From Candidatus Nanohalarchaeota archaeon (lineage in GTDB: Archaea; EX4484-52; B79-G9): a stretch of DNA of 12,988 bases. Positions 6,454-12,372 of this stretch are shown here, piece after piece. The notes beneath the pieces were generated by a model. The model saw only the letters and a program-made list of their open reading frames with translations. It ran no database searches and had not been told where the DNA came from. The stretch spans positions 1 through 12,988 of the forward strand of contig JAUVEK010000026.1 of assembly GCA_030594795.1 (NCBI GenBank), read 5' to 3'. The first letter of the stretch is position 1; the number at the start of each line of letters is the position of its first letter. Position numbers and translations under genes: made by a program.

Positions 6454-7802
6454 TCATCAAAGTCGAAGGCGAGATAGCCTTCACGTCTTAATGACTCTTT
6501 TTTTTCGAGCTTTTTTGCAATGAGCCCAAAATACTCTTTTCTTTTTTCAGAATTCCAGTCAACGTGTCTGCTTTTATTTTTCAGTTCAGCGAGAATATCC
6601 CTTGATTCATTGAATTTCAGGTTTTTGTATTTGCATTCAAAGAATCCGATATCTTTTGTCTGGTCATTTAATGTAATAATATCAATCTCATACTGGTTCT
6701 TTCCTTTCTCATGCCCAGGAATTGTGCCCCACTGACTCCCGATTTTCTGAAACGGGCATGGCAAAATATCGCGGTGTTCTATCAGAAACTCGCGGCAGAC
6801 TTTTTCAAAAATGAGGCCAAGGTAGTGGCTGTAACTTTCTTTAATTTCACTTGATGAAAAAATTGCTTCTTCAATGAACGTAATATTCGGGTTGATGAAC
6901 CTGAACCAGAAGTTCACAAAATTATCCTTTATATAGTATCTTCCTTTTCTTGATTTCACATTCTCTAACAGGGGCGTCTTTTTTTCTATAAGCTCTACTT
7001 CAATCAGATTTTTAAGGTAGGGAGTTATGTCTGTTCCTTTAGTCCCAATATTATCTTTGATTCTCCCGAGTGTTGTATTTCCAAAAGCAATGGCTTCCAG
7101 TATTTTTTTATAAGTTCTCACATCAGCAAATTCATATTTCATCAGAAAATAAATTTCTGATTTCAAAAAAGTGTCCACTTTTTTTAGTTCCTTATCCAGC
7201 CACTTCCAGAATGGATAATTTATTTTCTCCAGATAAAAGGGAATACCATCTGAAAATCCGTATATTTCGAGGCGTTCTTCAGTCGTCGATTCCGGAAAAA
7301 AGCCGGTTAATTCAGAGAATTTCATTGGTTTTAATTTTAGCTGGCCTGTTTTTCTTCCATACAAAGGAGAACTGTAACTCAAGACATGACTTTCCATCAT
7401 GGATATGGATGATCCAAGGATGATTAATTTTGTCTTTGTATTCGCAAGAAGAACGTCTATTATCCCCTGGAGTTCTGAAACAACTTTAGGGTTCTCTTTT
7501 ATCATGTTTGGAAATTCATCGATAATTATTATCTTGTCTTTCAAAAAATTGAAAATCGCTTCTAAGTCCTCTTCAGCATATTTTATCTCCGGTTCTGTCC
7601 TTGAGGCGATTTCTTTGAGTTTTTTTAGATTATTTTCTTCTGTTGCAAGATAATATATAAACTCCCTCCCTTTTACAGCGGCGAGTGAAAGCGTTGTCTT
7701 TCCTATTCTTCTTCTCCCGTAGATGACATAAAATTCCAAATCAGGGCTGTCTAATTTTTCTTTTATTGCTTTTAGCTCTTTTTTTCTGTTTATGAATTGC
7801 AT
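6432..7802 (-). CDS. Archaeal ATPase with DUF234-type C-terminus
   Basis: The 456-residue protein is of the archaeal ATP-binding family (ATPase_2/DUF234, MJ-type). The N-terminal NTPase domain has a Walker A GRRRIGKTT at 29-37 with Lys35, a Walker B IIIIDEF at 91-97 and a sensor-like LIILGSS at 126-132. A winged-helix-like middle follows (about 230-290). The C-terminal domain shows a PD-(D/E)xK-like pattern, EID at 372-374 and ECK at 389-391, the arrangement of restriction-fold nucleases. Start ATG 7802 has AGAGGTC about 8 nt upstream and its own BRE/TATA. In archaea this family is abundant and often mobile or defence-associated; its substrate is not known. The last codons (FDFDDFQDHRS) run into the 47-bp hairpin array, so the C-terminus may have been altered by it. 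Confidence 0.88.
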   Translation of the reverse strand: MQFINRKKELKAIKEKLDSPDLEFYVIYGRRRIGKTTLSLAAVKGREFIYYLATEENNLKKLKEIASRTEPEIKYAEEDLEAIFNFLKDKIIIIDEFPNMIKENPKVVSELQGIIDVLLANTKTKLIILGSSISMMESHVLSYSSPLYGRKTGQLKLKPMKFSELTGFFPESTTEERLEIYGFSDGIPFYLEKINYPFWKWLDKELKKVDTFLKSEIYFLMKYEFADVRTYKKILEAIAFGNTTLGRIKDNIGTKGTDITPYLKNLIEVELIEKKTPLLENVKSRKGRYYIKDNFVNFWFRFINPNITFIEEAIFSSSEIKESYSHYLGLIFEKVCREFLIEHRDILPCPFQKIGSQWGTIPGHEKGKNQYEIDIITLNDQTKDIGFFECKYKNLKFNESRDILAELKNKSRHVDWNSEKRKEYFGLIAKKLEKKESLRREGYLAFDFDDFQDHRS

Positions 7803-7868
7803 ATACTATGACCTCTTTAGGAATTGAATTAATATAATTTAAATTATACTAATTTGTATTATATTAAT

Positions 7869-7887
7869 ATTTATATGTCTTTCGGTC
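7869..7887 (-). promoter_or_regulatory. BRE/TATA promoter of the ATPase gene
   Basis: On the minus strand ACCGAAAGA precedes CATATAAATA (TATA at plus 7869-7876). The predicted start of transcription, near 7845, falls within a perfect 16-bp palindrome TATAATTTAAATTATA (7833-7848), a candidate operator. A further AT palindrome ATATTAATAT lies at 7861-7870. Confidence 0.6.
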
Positions 7888-7952
7888 AAATGGGAGAAAT
7901 ATTTTATTCAATGGACAATAAAATGATATAAATGAGCATGAAACTCGAATCA

Positions 7953-8573
7953 TCACAATGTATCGGACCAGACCTCTCGGACCTCATAGTCTATTTTTTC
8001 CCTGTTAAGGTATCTTATTATTTCGCCTCTGTTTTCCATTGGCACAAGCACCAGGCTTTTTTCTATTTTTTTGCCTCCCAGCGTAGATACTAATCCTCTG
8101 CTTTCATATCTTTTGGTTCCGACCTTTTGAGCATAGCCATAAAGTCTTCTCCATATTTTGATTTTTTGTTTTCTTTCCATTTTACTGAACTTCAACTTTA
8201 TCATCAGATAGTATTTTGCATCTTTTGGAACGTCTTTGTACTTCCCGTATAAGGTGATTCCATCACTCAACACATCTCTTTTCAAAGCCCAATCTTCTAA
8301 TTTACCACACTTGAGCGAAATTTCATTTTTAATGCCCTTAAGCTTCCACTTTCTGTGAATTTCAGAGCCCTTAAAAAGTTTTAGCTGTTTTTCAACTTCA
8401 TTTTTAATCTCTTCTGTGCTGTCCACGAAAATATCAATGTCGCTTTCTTTATCAAAATTGCCGCGGGCGACTGAACCGAACAGGATTATCTTATCAATTT
8501 TTTTTGATGCTTTGCTGTCCAGCAAGAATGAAACAAAGCATAATGCATAGGAGATCATAATATTTTTTTCCAT
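7953..8573 (-). CDS. MNT-type nucleotidyltransferase of a HEPN-MNT pair
   Basis: The protein is a minimal nucleotidyltransferase (Pol beta fold). From ATG 8573 it has 206 residues. GS at 33-34 is followed ten residues later by DID at 45-47 (GSVARGNF then SDIDIFV), the family's metal and nucleotide binding signature. The C-terminal half has no recognised domain but resembles other long MNT proteins encoded with HEPN partners. ATG 8573 lies one base after the HEPN stop TGA, implying translational coupling. A TTG at 8582 would add three residues and overlap the partner. In MntA/HepT (type VII) systems the MNT enzyme AMPylates and silences the HEPN RNase; that role is inferred here from gene order and motif only. 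Confidence 0.82.
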   Translation of the reverse strand: MEKNIMISYALCFVSFLLDSKASKKIDKIILFGSVARGNFDKESDIDIFVDSTEEIKNEVEKQLKLFKGSEIHRKWKLKGIKNEISLKCGKLEDWALKRDVLSDGITLYGKYKDVPKDAKYYLMIKLKFSKMERKQKIKIWRRLYGYAQKVGTKRYESRGLVSTLGGKKIEKSLVLVPMENRGEIIRYLNREKIDYEVREVWSDTL

Positions 8574-8574
8574 C

Positions 8575-8958
8575 TCAATCAACTGTTATCATGCCTTCAA
8601 GCTCCTTAAAGAGTTTCAGTGCCTCTTCAATTTTCTCAACAGGCTTTGGAGAACCGTAGGATAAATATTCACATATATTTTCAAGTTCCATCATTTTGTC
8701 GACAACATCATCTTTGTTTTCAAATTCAGGCAGCTTGTCTACTATTTTCTTTGATTTGAACCATCTGTGGTTTATCTGGAATCCTTCATCAATCTTTTGT
8801 TTTTGATGCAAATACGCGGATAGCAATTCCGCAATTGCCCTTGAAGCATGCAATCCAACAGTTCTCTGGGAGTTCTCAATTCCACGAACATCAAGAGCCC
8901 ACCTAAATATTATCTCCTTATGCTCGTCAAACGCTTTCAGATGGTCTTCTATTTTCAT
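8575..8958 (-). CDS. HEPN-domain protein, partner of the MNT
   Basis: The 127-residue all-helical protein is of the HEPN type. It carries an R-x4-H arrangement (Arg32, His37 in QRTVGLHASRA), which matches the RNase motif spacing of HEPN toxins, followed by a helix AIAELLSAYLHQKQ and an NHRWFKSKK segment. In classical HepT the motif is nearer the C-terminus, so catalytic use of this pair is inferred, not certain. It is the first gene of the two-gene operon with the MNT downstream. Its ATG at 8958 sits about 23 nt after a TATATA, so the mRNA is probably leaderless; no ribosome binding site is visible. A DNA-uptake or non-toxic HEPN role is an alternative. Confidence 0.72.
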   Translation of the reverse strand: MKIEDHLKAFDEHKEIIFRWALDVRGIENSQRTVGLHASRAIAELLSAYLHQKQKIDEGFQINHRWFKSKKIVDKLPEFENKDDVVDKMMELENICEYLSYGSPKPVEKIEEALKLFKELEGMITVD

Positions 8959-8976
8959 TGTTTAATGTTTATGTGA

Positions 8977-9046
8977 CCAAGTATATAACTTTTTTGTTAC
9001 TCAATCACATATGTTACTCAGTATATAATTTTTATGTTACTGAGTA
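8977..9046 (-). promoter_or_regulatory. HEPN-MNT promoter with repeated operator-like sites
   Basis: Two TATA elements, TATATA at 8983-8988 and at about 9022-9027, lie within a 40-bp direct repeat. Three copies of GTTACTCA/GTTACTGA-type sequence start at 8996, 9013 and 9036. The last forms the perfect dyad TTACTGAGTAA (9037-9047). Sites alternate with the TATA boxes, as expected for autorepression by a toxin-antitoxin complex, which is inference. The proximal TATA predicts transcription starting at the HEPN ATG. Confidence 0.5.
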
Positions 9047-9051
9047 AAAAA

Positions 9052-9066
9052 GCATTGCTGTAATGC
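9052..9066. other. Small hairpin between divergent promoters
   Basis: GCATT (9052-9056) pairs with AATGC (9062-9066) across GCTGT. It lies between the HEPN operators and the dus promoter; role unknown. The rest of 9067-9150 shows nothing clear. Confidence 0.3.
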
Positions 9067-9153
9067 AATTTCACTTGTTGCCCCGTTTTTTCGGTTCATA
9101 CGCAGTTTAAATCCATCATTTACAGCCGCGTTTCCCTGCAACTTTCCCTGTGC

Positions 9154-9168
9154 CGAATGTTTTTAAAA
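9154..9168 (+). promoter_or_regulatory. BRE/TATA promoter of dus
   Basis: CCGAATG followed by TTTTTAAAA (TATA about 9160-9168) ends 22 nt before the ATG at 9191. The transcript is therefore probably leaderless, which agrees with the lack of a ribosome binding site. Confidence 0.6.
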
Positions 9169-9190
9169 TCTATTGCGCGAATAACGCTTT

Positions 9191-10141
9191 ATGCTGAAAA
9201 TTGATAATATCAGGCTGAAGAACCCTCTTGTCCTTGCGCCGATGGCAGGCATAACCAACCTCCCTTTCAGGATTCTTGCGCGCAGGTACGGCGCATCCCT
9301 CGCATTCACTGAAATGATTGACGCAGACGGCATGTTCTATGACATCCACAGGCACAAAAAAGAGTTCCGGACAAACGAAGAGGACAATCCCATTGCTGCG
9401 CAACTGTTCGGCGCCCGCGCAGGCACGCTTCCAAAAGCAGCGAAAATACTGGAAAAAAATGGCGCAGGCATGATTGACCTGAACGCAGGATGCCCTTCAT
9501 TCAAGCTCTCAAGAAAAAATGCAGGAGCAAAGCTGCTTACACAGCCCAGACTCCTTGGCGAACTCATTGAAACGCTCGTTTCCGCAGTGAATATACCGGT
9601 TACAGCAAAAATCAGGAGTGGATGGGATGATTCTGTAAATGTCCTTGAGATTGCGCATGTTGTCGAGGATGCTGGTGCGTCTGCAGTCACCATCCACGCA
9701 AGGACAGCAAAGATGCGCTACAGCGGAAATGCTGATCTAAGCATCATAAAATCCATAAAACACGAGCTGAAGATACCAGTCATCGGGAACGGAGACATCA
9801 ACTCGCCTGAGCGCGCAAAAGAAATGCTCGATAAGACCGGCTGCGATCTTGTCATGATCGGGAGGGCTGCGCTTGGTAATCCGTTTATTTTTAAGGATAC
9901 GCTTGAGTTTCTTGAGAGCGGGACAGTTGCGCCTGCGCATACGAAAGAAGAGAAGCAGAAGGCGCTTTTAGAGTTATGGGAGCTTTGCAAGGAGATGGGC
10001 GCAGCACAACTGAGCGAACTTCGCATGCATGCATGCTGGTTCTCAAAAGGGCAAAGAGGCGGGAGGCGATTCCGTGAGGAAGTCAGCACTAAGAAGACTA
10101 TCTCTGAACTTGAAGAGCTTATTAAGACGAATTTTTGCTGA
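9191..10141 (+). CDS. dus: tRNA-dihydrouridine synthase
   Basis: This FMN-dependent TIM-barrel enzyme (COG0042 type) reduces uridine to dihydrouridine in the D-loop region of tRNA with NAD(P)H. The 316 residues show the family's landmarks in order: FMN-binding LAPMAGITN at 15-23; NAGCP with catalytic Cys101; RKNAGAKLL at 108-116; KIRSGW at 140-145 with Lys140; IHARTA with His169 and Arg171; VIGNGDI at 197-203; MIGRAALGNPFIF at 222-234. The length is typical. The start is the ATG at 9191, placed by the promoter. The substrate U position cannot be decided from the sequence. Codon use is more GC-rich at third positions than in the accessory genes to the left, which fits a resident housekeeping gene. 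Confidence 0.95.
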   Translation: MLKIDNIRLKNPLVLAPMAGITNLPFRILARRYGASLAFTEMIDADGMFYDIHRHKKEFRTNEEDNPIAAQLFGARAGTLPKAAKILEKNGAGMIDLNAGCPSFKLSRKNAGAKLLTQPRLLGELIETLVSAVNIPVTAKIRSGWDDSVNVLEIAHVVEDAGASAVTIHARTAKMRYSGNADLSIIKSIKHELKIPVIGNGDINSPERAKEMLDKTGCDLVMIGRAALGNPFIFKDTLEFLESGTVAPAHTKEEKQKALLELWELCKEMGAAQLSELRMHACWFSKGQRGGRRFREEVSTKKTISELEELIKTNFC

Positions 10142-10148
10142 AAATTTG

Positions 10149-10170
10149 ACGTATGTCTATACGTACTTTT
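10149..10170. terminator. Hairpin between convergent dus and small gene
   Basis: ACGTAT (10149-10154) pairs perfectly with ATACGT (10159-10164) across GTCT, followed on the plus strand by ACTTTT. It starts 8 bp after the dus stop and covers the stop of the opposing small gene. It may act as a terminator for dus, although archaeal terminators mainly need a T-run. Confidence 0.4.
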
Positions 10171-10411
10171 CCACTTCATAGGTTATTTCGTCGTGAAGAT
10201 CACTTACATAGAGCTCATCTAACTTCGACAGATTCCGATCAGATGGACCAGATTCCAATTTAGCTTCCTTTTGTATTCCCATCATAGTCTCTAACATTTC
10301 TGATGTTGTATATTCTTGTCCGATAGGCAAACGTTCTCTTGCAACTTCTCCAGGTAGTTCGAAGAACACTCTTTTATTGTCTGTGTCTCTTAATATTACA
10401 CTTACATACAT
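10157..10411 (-). CDS. Small unrecognised protein (84 aa)
   Basis: I do not recognise this protein. It is acidic, with a beta-like start (MYVSVILRD) and a helical remainder rich in Glu and Leu; there is no signal peptide or membrane segment. The frame extends up to an ATG at 10486, but the BRE/TATA at 10455-10470 would start transcription near 10434, which excludes that start. A strong archaeal ribosome binding site GGTGAT (plus 10415-10420) lies just before two ATG codons. The second (10411) has the better spacing, and the first (10414) would add one Met. It is monocistronic, convergent with dus, and lies just after the HEPN-like stub. Confidence 0.62.
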   Translation of the reverse strand: MYVSVILRDTDNKRVFFELPGEVARERLPIGQEYTTSEMLETMMGIQKEAKLESGPSDRNLSKLDELYVSDLHDEITYEVEKYV

Positions 10412-10454
10412 CATATCACCACGATTTATTAATGCTCTTTTATTGATGCGAACA

Positions 10455-10470
10455 TTTATATACTTTTCGG
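10455..10470 (-). promoter_or_regulatory. BRE/TATA promoter of the small gene
   Basis: On the minus strand CCGAAAAG is followed by TATATAAA (plus 10455-10462). It is close in sequence to the promoter of the HTH-MNT gene (CCGGAAAG, TATATAA). It fixes the start of the small gene downstream of 10434. Confidence 0.6.
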
Positions 10471-10486
10471 TAGTGACAAATAGCAA

Positions 10487-10540
10487 TTATGCTCTTGCTA
10501 GAGATGTTCTCGCCTCCCTTATTCTTTTTTCATCTATCAT
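10487..10540 (-). pseudogene. Truncated HEPN-like partner stub
   Basis: The ATG overlaps the TGA of the HTH-MNT gene (ATGA) and opens a 17-codon frame, MIDEKRIREARTSLARA, ending in TAA. The overlap shows translational coupling. The charged helix start resembles the N-terminus of HEPN proteins that usually follow HTH-MNT genes. The frame stops before any catalytic region, and the next gene's promoter begins 17 bp on, so the partner seems to have been lost by deletion or replacement. It could instead be a genuine tiny peptide. Confidence 0.45.
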
Positions 10541-11106
10541 TTCAACATCTCATAATATTGTTCTATGCCATATAATAACACATTGCTTTTGATTGCTTCG
10601 TGGGCAATATTCGCCTTTCTGGAATCCATCATTTTCCTGAATTGCTTCTCTGTGAAGACAAAATAATGTATATTCAACGGCAGGGTGGAAATTGCCTGCG
10701 CTATGCTTTTTTCCATGTTTGCTTTTGGGACTATGAACATCAAATCAATGTCTGAGTTCCGGTCCTGACTGTTTCTGGAATAAGAACCGAATAATACCAG
10801 AACAAAATTCGTTGTTTTGATATCGTTTTTTATGCTGTCAAGCATGACTGCGAGGCTTTTGTTCTTTAACACTTCCTCTCTTCTTTCCAGTTCTGCTTCA
10901 AAAACTTCTTTGGATAATCTGGGAGTAAATCTTAACTGGATTGATTTGCCTATCTTCTTCTTTTCCAAAAGACCTTTATCAGTTAACCTGGACACAGCAG
11001 TGTGCACTATTTTGTAATCAGATTTAATGTCTCGAGACAACTGCCTGATAGTTGGTTCTTTTCCTGTCTCGATAAGATATTTTATTATTTTGCTTTCTGT
11101 TTTCAT
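10537..11106 (-). CDS. Winged-helix plus MNT nucleotidyltransferase
   Basis: This 189-residue fusion begins with a winged helix-turn-helix domain (about 1-62: TIRQLSRDIKSDYKIVHTAV is the likely helix-turn-helix, and LEKKKIGKSIQLRFTP the wing). A linker helix follows, then a minimal nucleotidyltransferase domain with GS at 107-108 and DID at 119-121 (LFGSYSRN, SDIDLMFIV). Such proteins are common in archaea, usually upstream of a HEPN gene. Here only a 17-codon stub follows. The HTH suggests autoregulation, supported by repeated sites at its promoter. The ATG at 11106 is chosen because it lies about 16 nt after the predicted transcription start; no ribosome binding site is obvious. Confidence 0.85.
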   Translation of the reverse strand: MKTESKIIKYLIETGKEPTIRQLSRDIKSDYKIVHTAVSRLTDKGLLEKKKIGKSIQLRFTPRLSKEVFEAELERREEVLKNKSLAVMLDSIKNDIKTTNFVLVLFGSYSRNSQDRNSDIDLMFIVPKANMEKSIAQAISTLPLNIHYFVFTEKQFRKMMDSRKANIAHEAIKSNVLLYGIEQYYEMLK

Positions 11107-11109
11107 AAT

Positions 11110-11160
11110 ATGTACCTAAATACATAATATTATGTACCTATGTACTTATATACTTTCCGG
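11110..11160 (-). promoter_or_regulatory. HTH-MNT promoter and operator
   Basis: BRE CCGGAAAG plus TATATAA (plus 11146-11160) predicts transcription from near 11122. That point lies inside the perfect 16-bp palindrome TACATAATATTATGTA (11121-11136). TATGTACCTA or close variants occur three times, near 11110, 11131 and 11140. This is a good operator for the encoded winged-helix protein (inference). Confidence 0.55.
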
Positions 11161-11231
11161 TTTATCAGAAGATATAAGCATTACAAATAGACTACCCGCC
11201 CCATTTATCCGGAAATTGTCTTGTCTGTGCA

Positions 11232-12356
11232 CTATCTGATCAATTTCGCCTTGCCAAGTGAATTAAATGCCCTGAAAAACACAAGCGCGCTTGCATAAGC
11301 CTGCGCTTCCATCTCAACAACAGCGCTTTTGTCAATGCTGTGCATCTCATCAAAGAACTGGATGAAAGCCTTCTTTGAGTACTTGCCGAATAGTTCCTCG
11401 TCGCTTTTGCCTTCAGTTGCGTATTTTTTTAATACCCATTTCTGTATTTTTGCATAAAGTTCTATCTCGTAGACCTTGAGAACATCCCATACGAGGTTCT
11501 GCCAGAAGGTGCCTACATTGCCTTTGAGGACATCGCCTCTCGGGAACTGGGTTGCGATCAGCTCAATCGGCGTTCCTGTAATCCCGTGCTGGGCTATCCT
11601 GGCATCCAGGTTTTCTTTTCTCATCGCCTTTGCTATGTCTTTTGTTCGCGGTATGTTTATGCATACCTGCTTCACCTTTACCCCGTTCTTGTAGATATTG
11701 CCGTGAGTCGACCCGTTTGCGATTGCCAGTAGCTGCGGGTACACCCCGTTTTTGTTGAGTTCTTTTATGAATGTAGTTCCTTCTTTCGGGGTTGTCAAAA
11801 GAAAGCCTTCTGTATCTTTTCTTCCGATTTCACCTACTTCCACTTCAAGGCCGTAGGATTTTATGCCTCTTTTCTTCATCTCAGCGCTTATGAAGTGCGC
11901 AATCTCTGTCGTGGCTTTGATGTTGCCTTCTAACTCTTCTTTTTCGTTTTTGCCGTCGAAGTTGAAGATGTGGGATGCGTCTATTGCAAATGATGTGAAC
12001 CCTGCGTCAATCTGCGCTTTCACCAGCTTTTTTGTGCCCTCTATTGTTTCTGGGTCGCCTGCTTTTACTGAGATGTGGTCTGCATGAAGTATCCATTTTG
12101 TGCAGCCGGTCTTTTTTGCTGCTTTCATGATGCGCTTGGCAAACTCTTTTGGGGTGTAGCCGGTGTAGCCGCCTTTCAGGTCTGATTCTGACCTCGCGAC
12201 CTCTATGATTACCGGGGAGTTTGATTCTTTTGCAGCCCTCAATATTCCTTCTGCAACACCCGGGATATAGCGGGTATTGGTTGCCATTATTATGCAGTCC
12301 TTGTCTCTCAGGGAATTGAACATCTTTTCTCCAGATATTGGTTTACAGTCACTCAT
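11232..12356 (-). CDS. fba: Class II fructose-bisphosphate aldolase
   Basis: This zinc-dependent aldolase interconverts fructose-1,6-bisphosphate with glyceraldehyde-3-phosphate and dihydroxyacetone phosphate. Numbered from ATG 12356 (374 residues): HADH at 91-94 supplies the catalytic Asp93 and zinc His94; LEVEVGEIG at 170-178 the conserved Glu residues; NGSTHGN at 214-220 zinc His218; and AQHGITGTP at 255-263 zinc His257. VLKGNVGT further on fits the phosphate-binding loop. ATG 12356 is chosen over GTG 12365 because GGTGAT (plus 12362-12367) is a ribosome binding site at the right distance and the GTG lies within it. It lies 16 bp downstream of the fbp gene, so they form an operon. A related ketose-bisphosphate substrate is possible. 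Confidence 0.88.
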   Translation of the reverse strand: MSDCKPISGEKMFNSLRDKDCIIMATNTRYIPGVAEGILRAAKESNSPVIIEVARSESDLKGGYTGYTPKEFAKRIMKAAKKTGCTKWILHADHISVKAGDPETIEGTKKLVKAQIDAGFTSFAIDASHIFNFDGKNEKEELEGNIKATTEIAHFISAEMKKRGIKSYGLEVEVGEIGRKDTEGFLLTTPKEGTTFIKELNKNGVYPQLLAIANGSTHGNIYKNGVKVKQVCINIPRTKDIAKAMRKENLDARIAQHGITGTPIELIATQFPRGDVLKGNVGTFWQNLVWDVLKVYEIELYAKIQKWVLKKYATEGKSDEELFGKYSKKAFIQFFDEMHSIDKSAVVEMEAQAYASALVFFRAFNSLGKAKLIR

Positions 12357-12361
12357 ATTTA

Positions 12362-12367
12362 TCACCT
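12362..12367 (-). promoter_or_regulatory. Ribosome binding site deciding the aldolase start
   Basis: GGTGAT, complementary to the archaeal 16S 3' end, lies 5 nt before ATG 12356 and overlaps the alternative GTG at 12365. Confidence 0.7.
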
Positions 12368-12372
12368 TTATT

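Noticed and set aside
9067..9150. tRNA-like GGTTCA segment upstream of dus
   Set aside because: No acceptor or anticodon stem can be formed around it.
9337..10179. Several minus-strand frames opposite dus
   Set aside because: They are antisense shadows of a clear dihydrouridine synthase and contain no recognisable domain.
10412..10486. N-terminal extension of the small gene to ATG 10486
   Set aside because: It would begin upstream of its own BRE/TATA. A strong GGTGAT ribosome binding site marks the downstream ATG.
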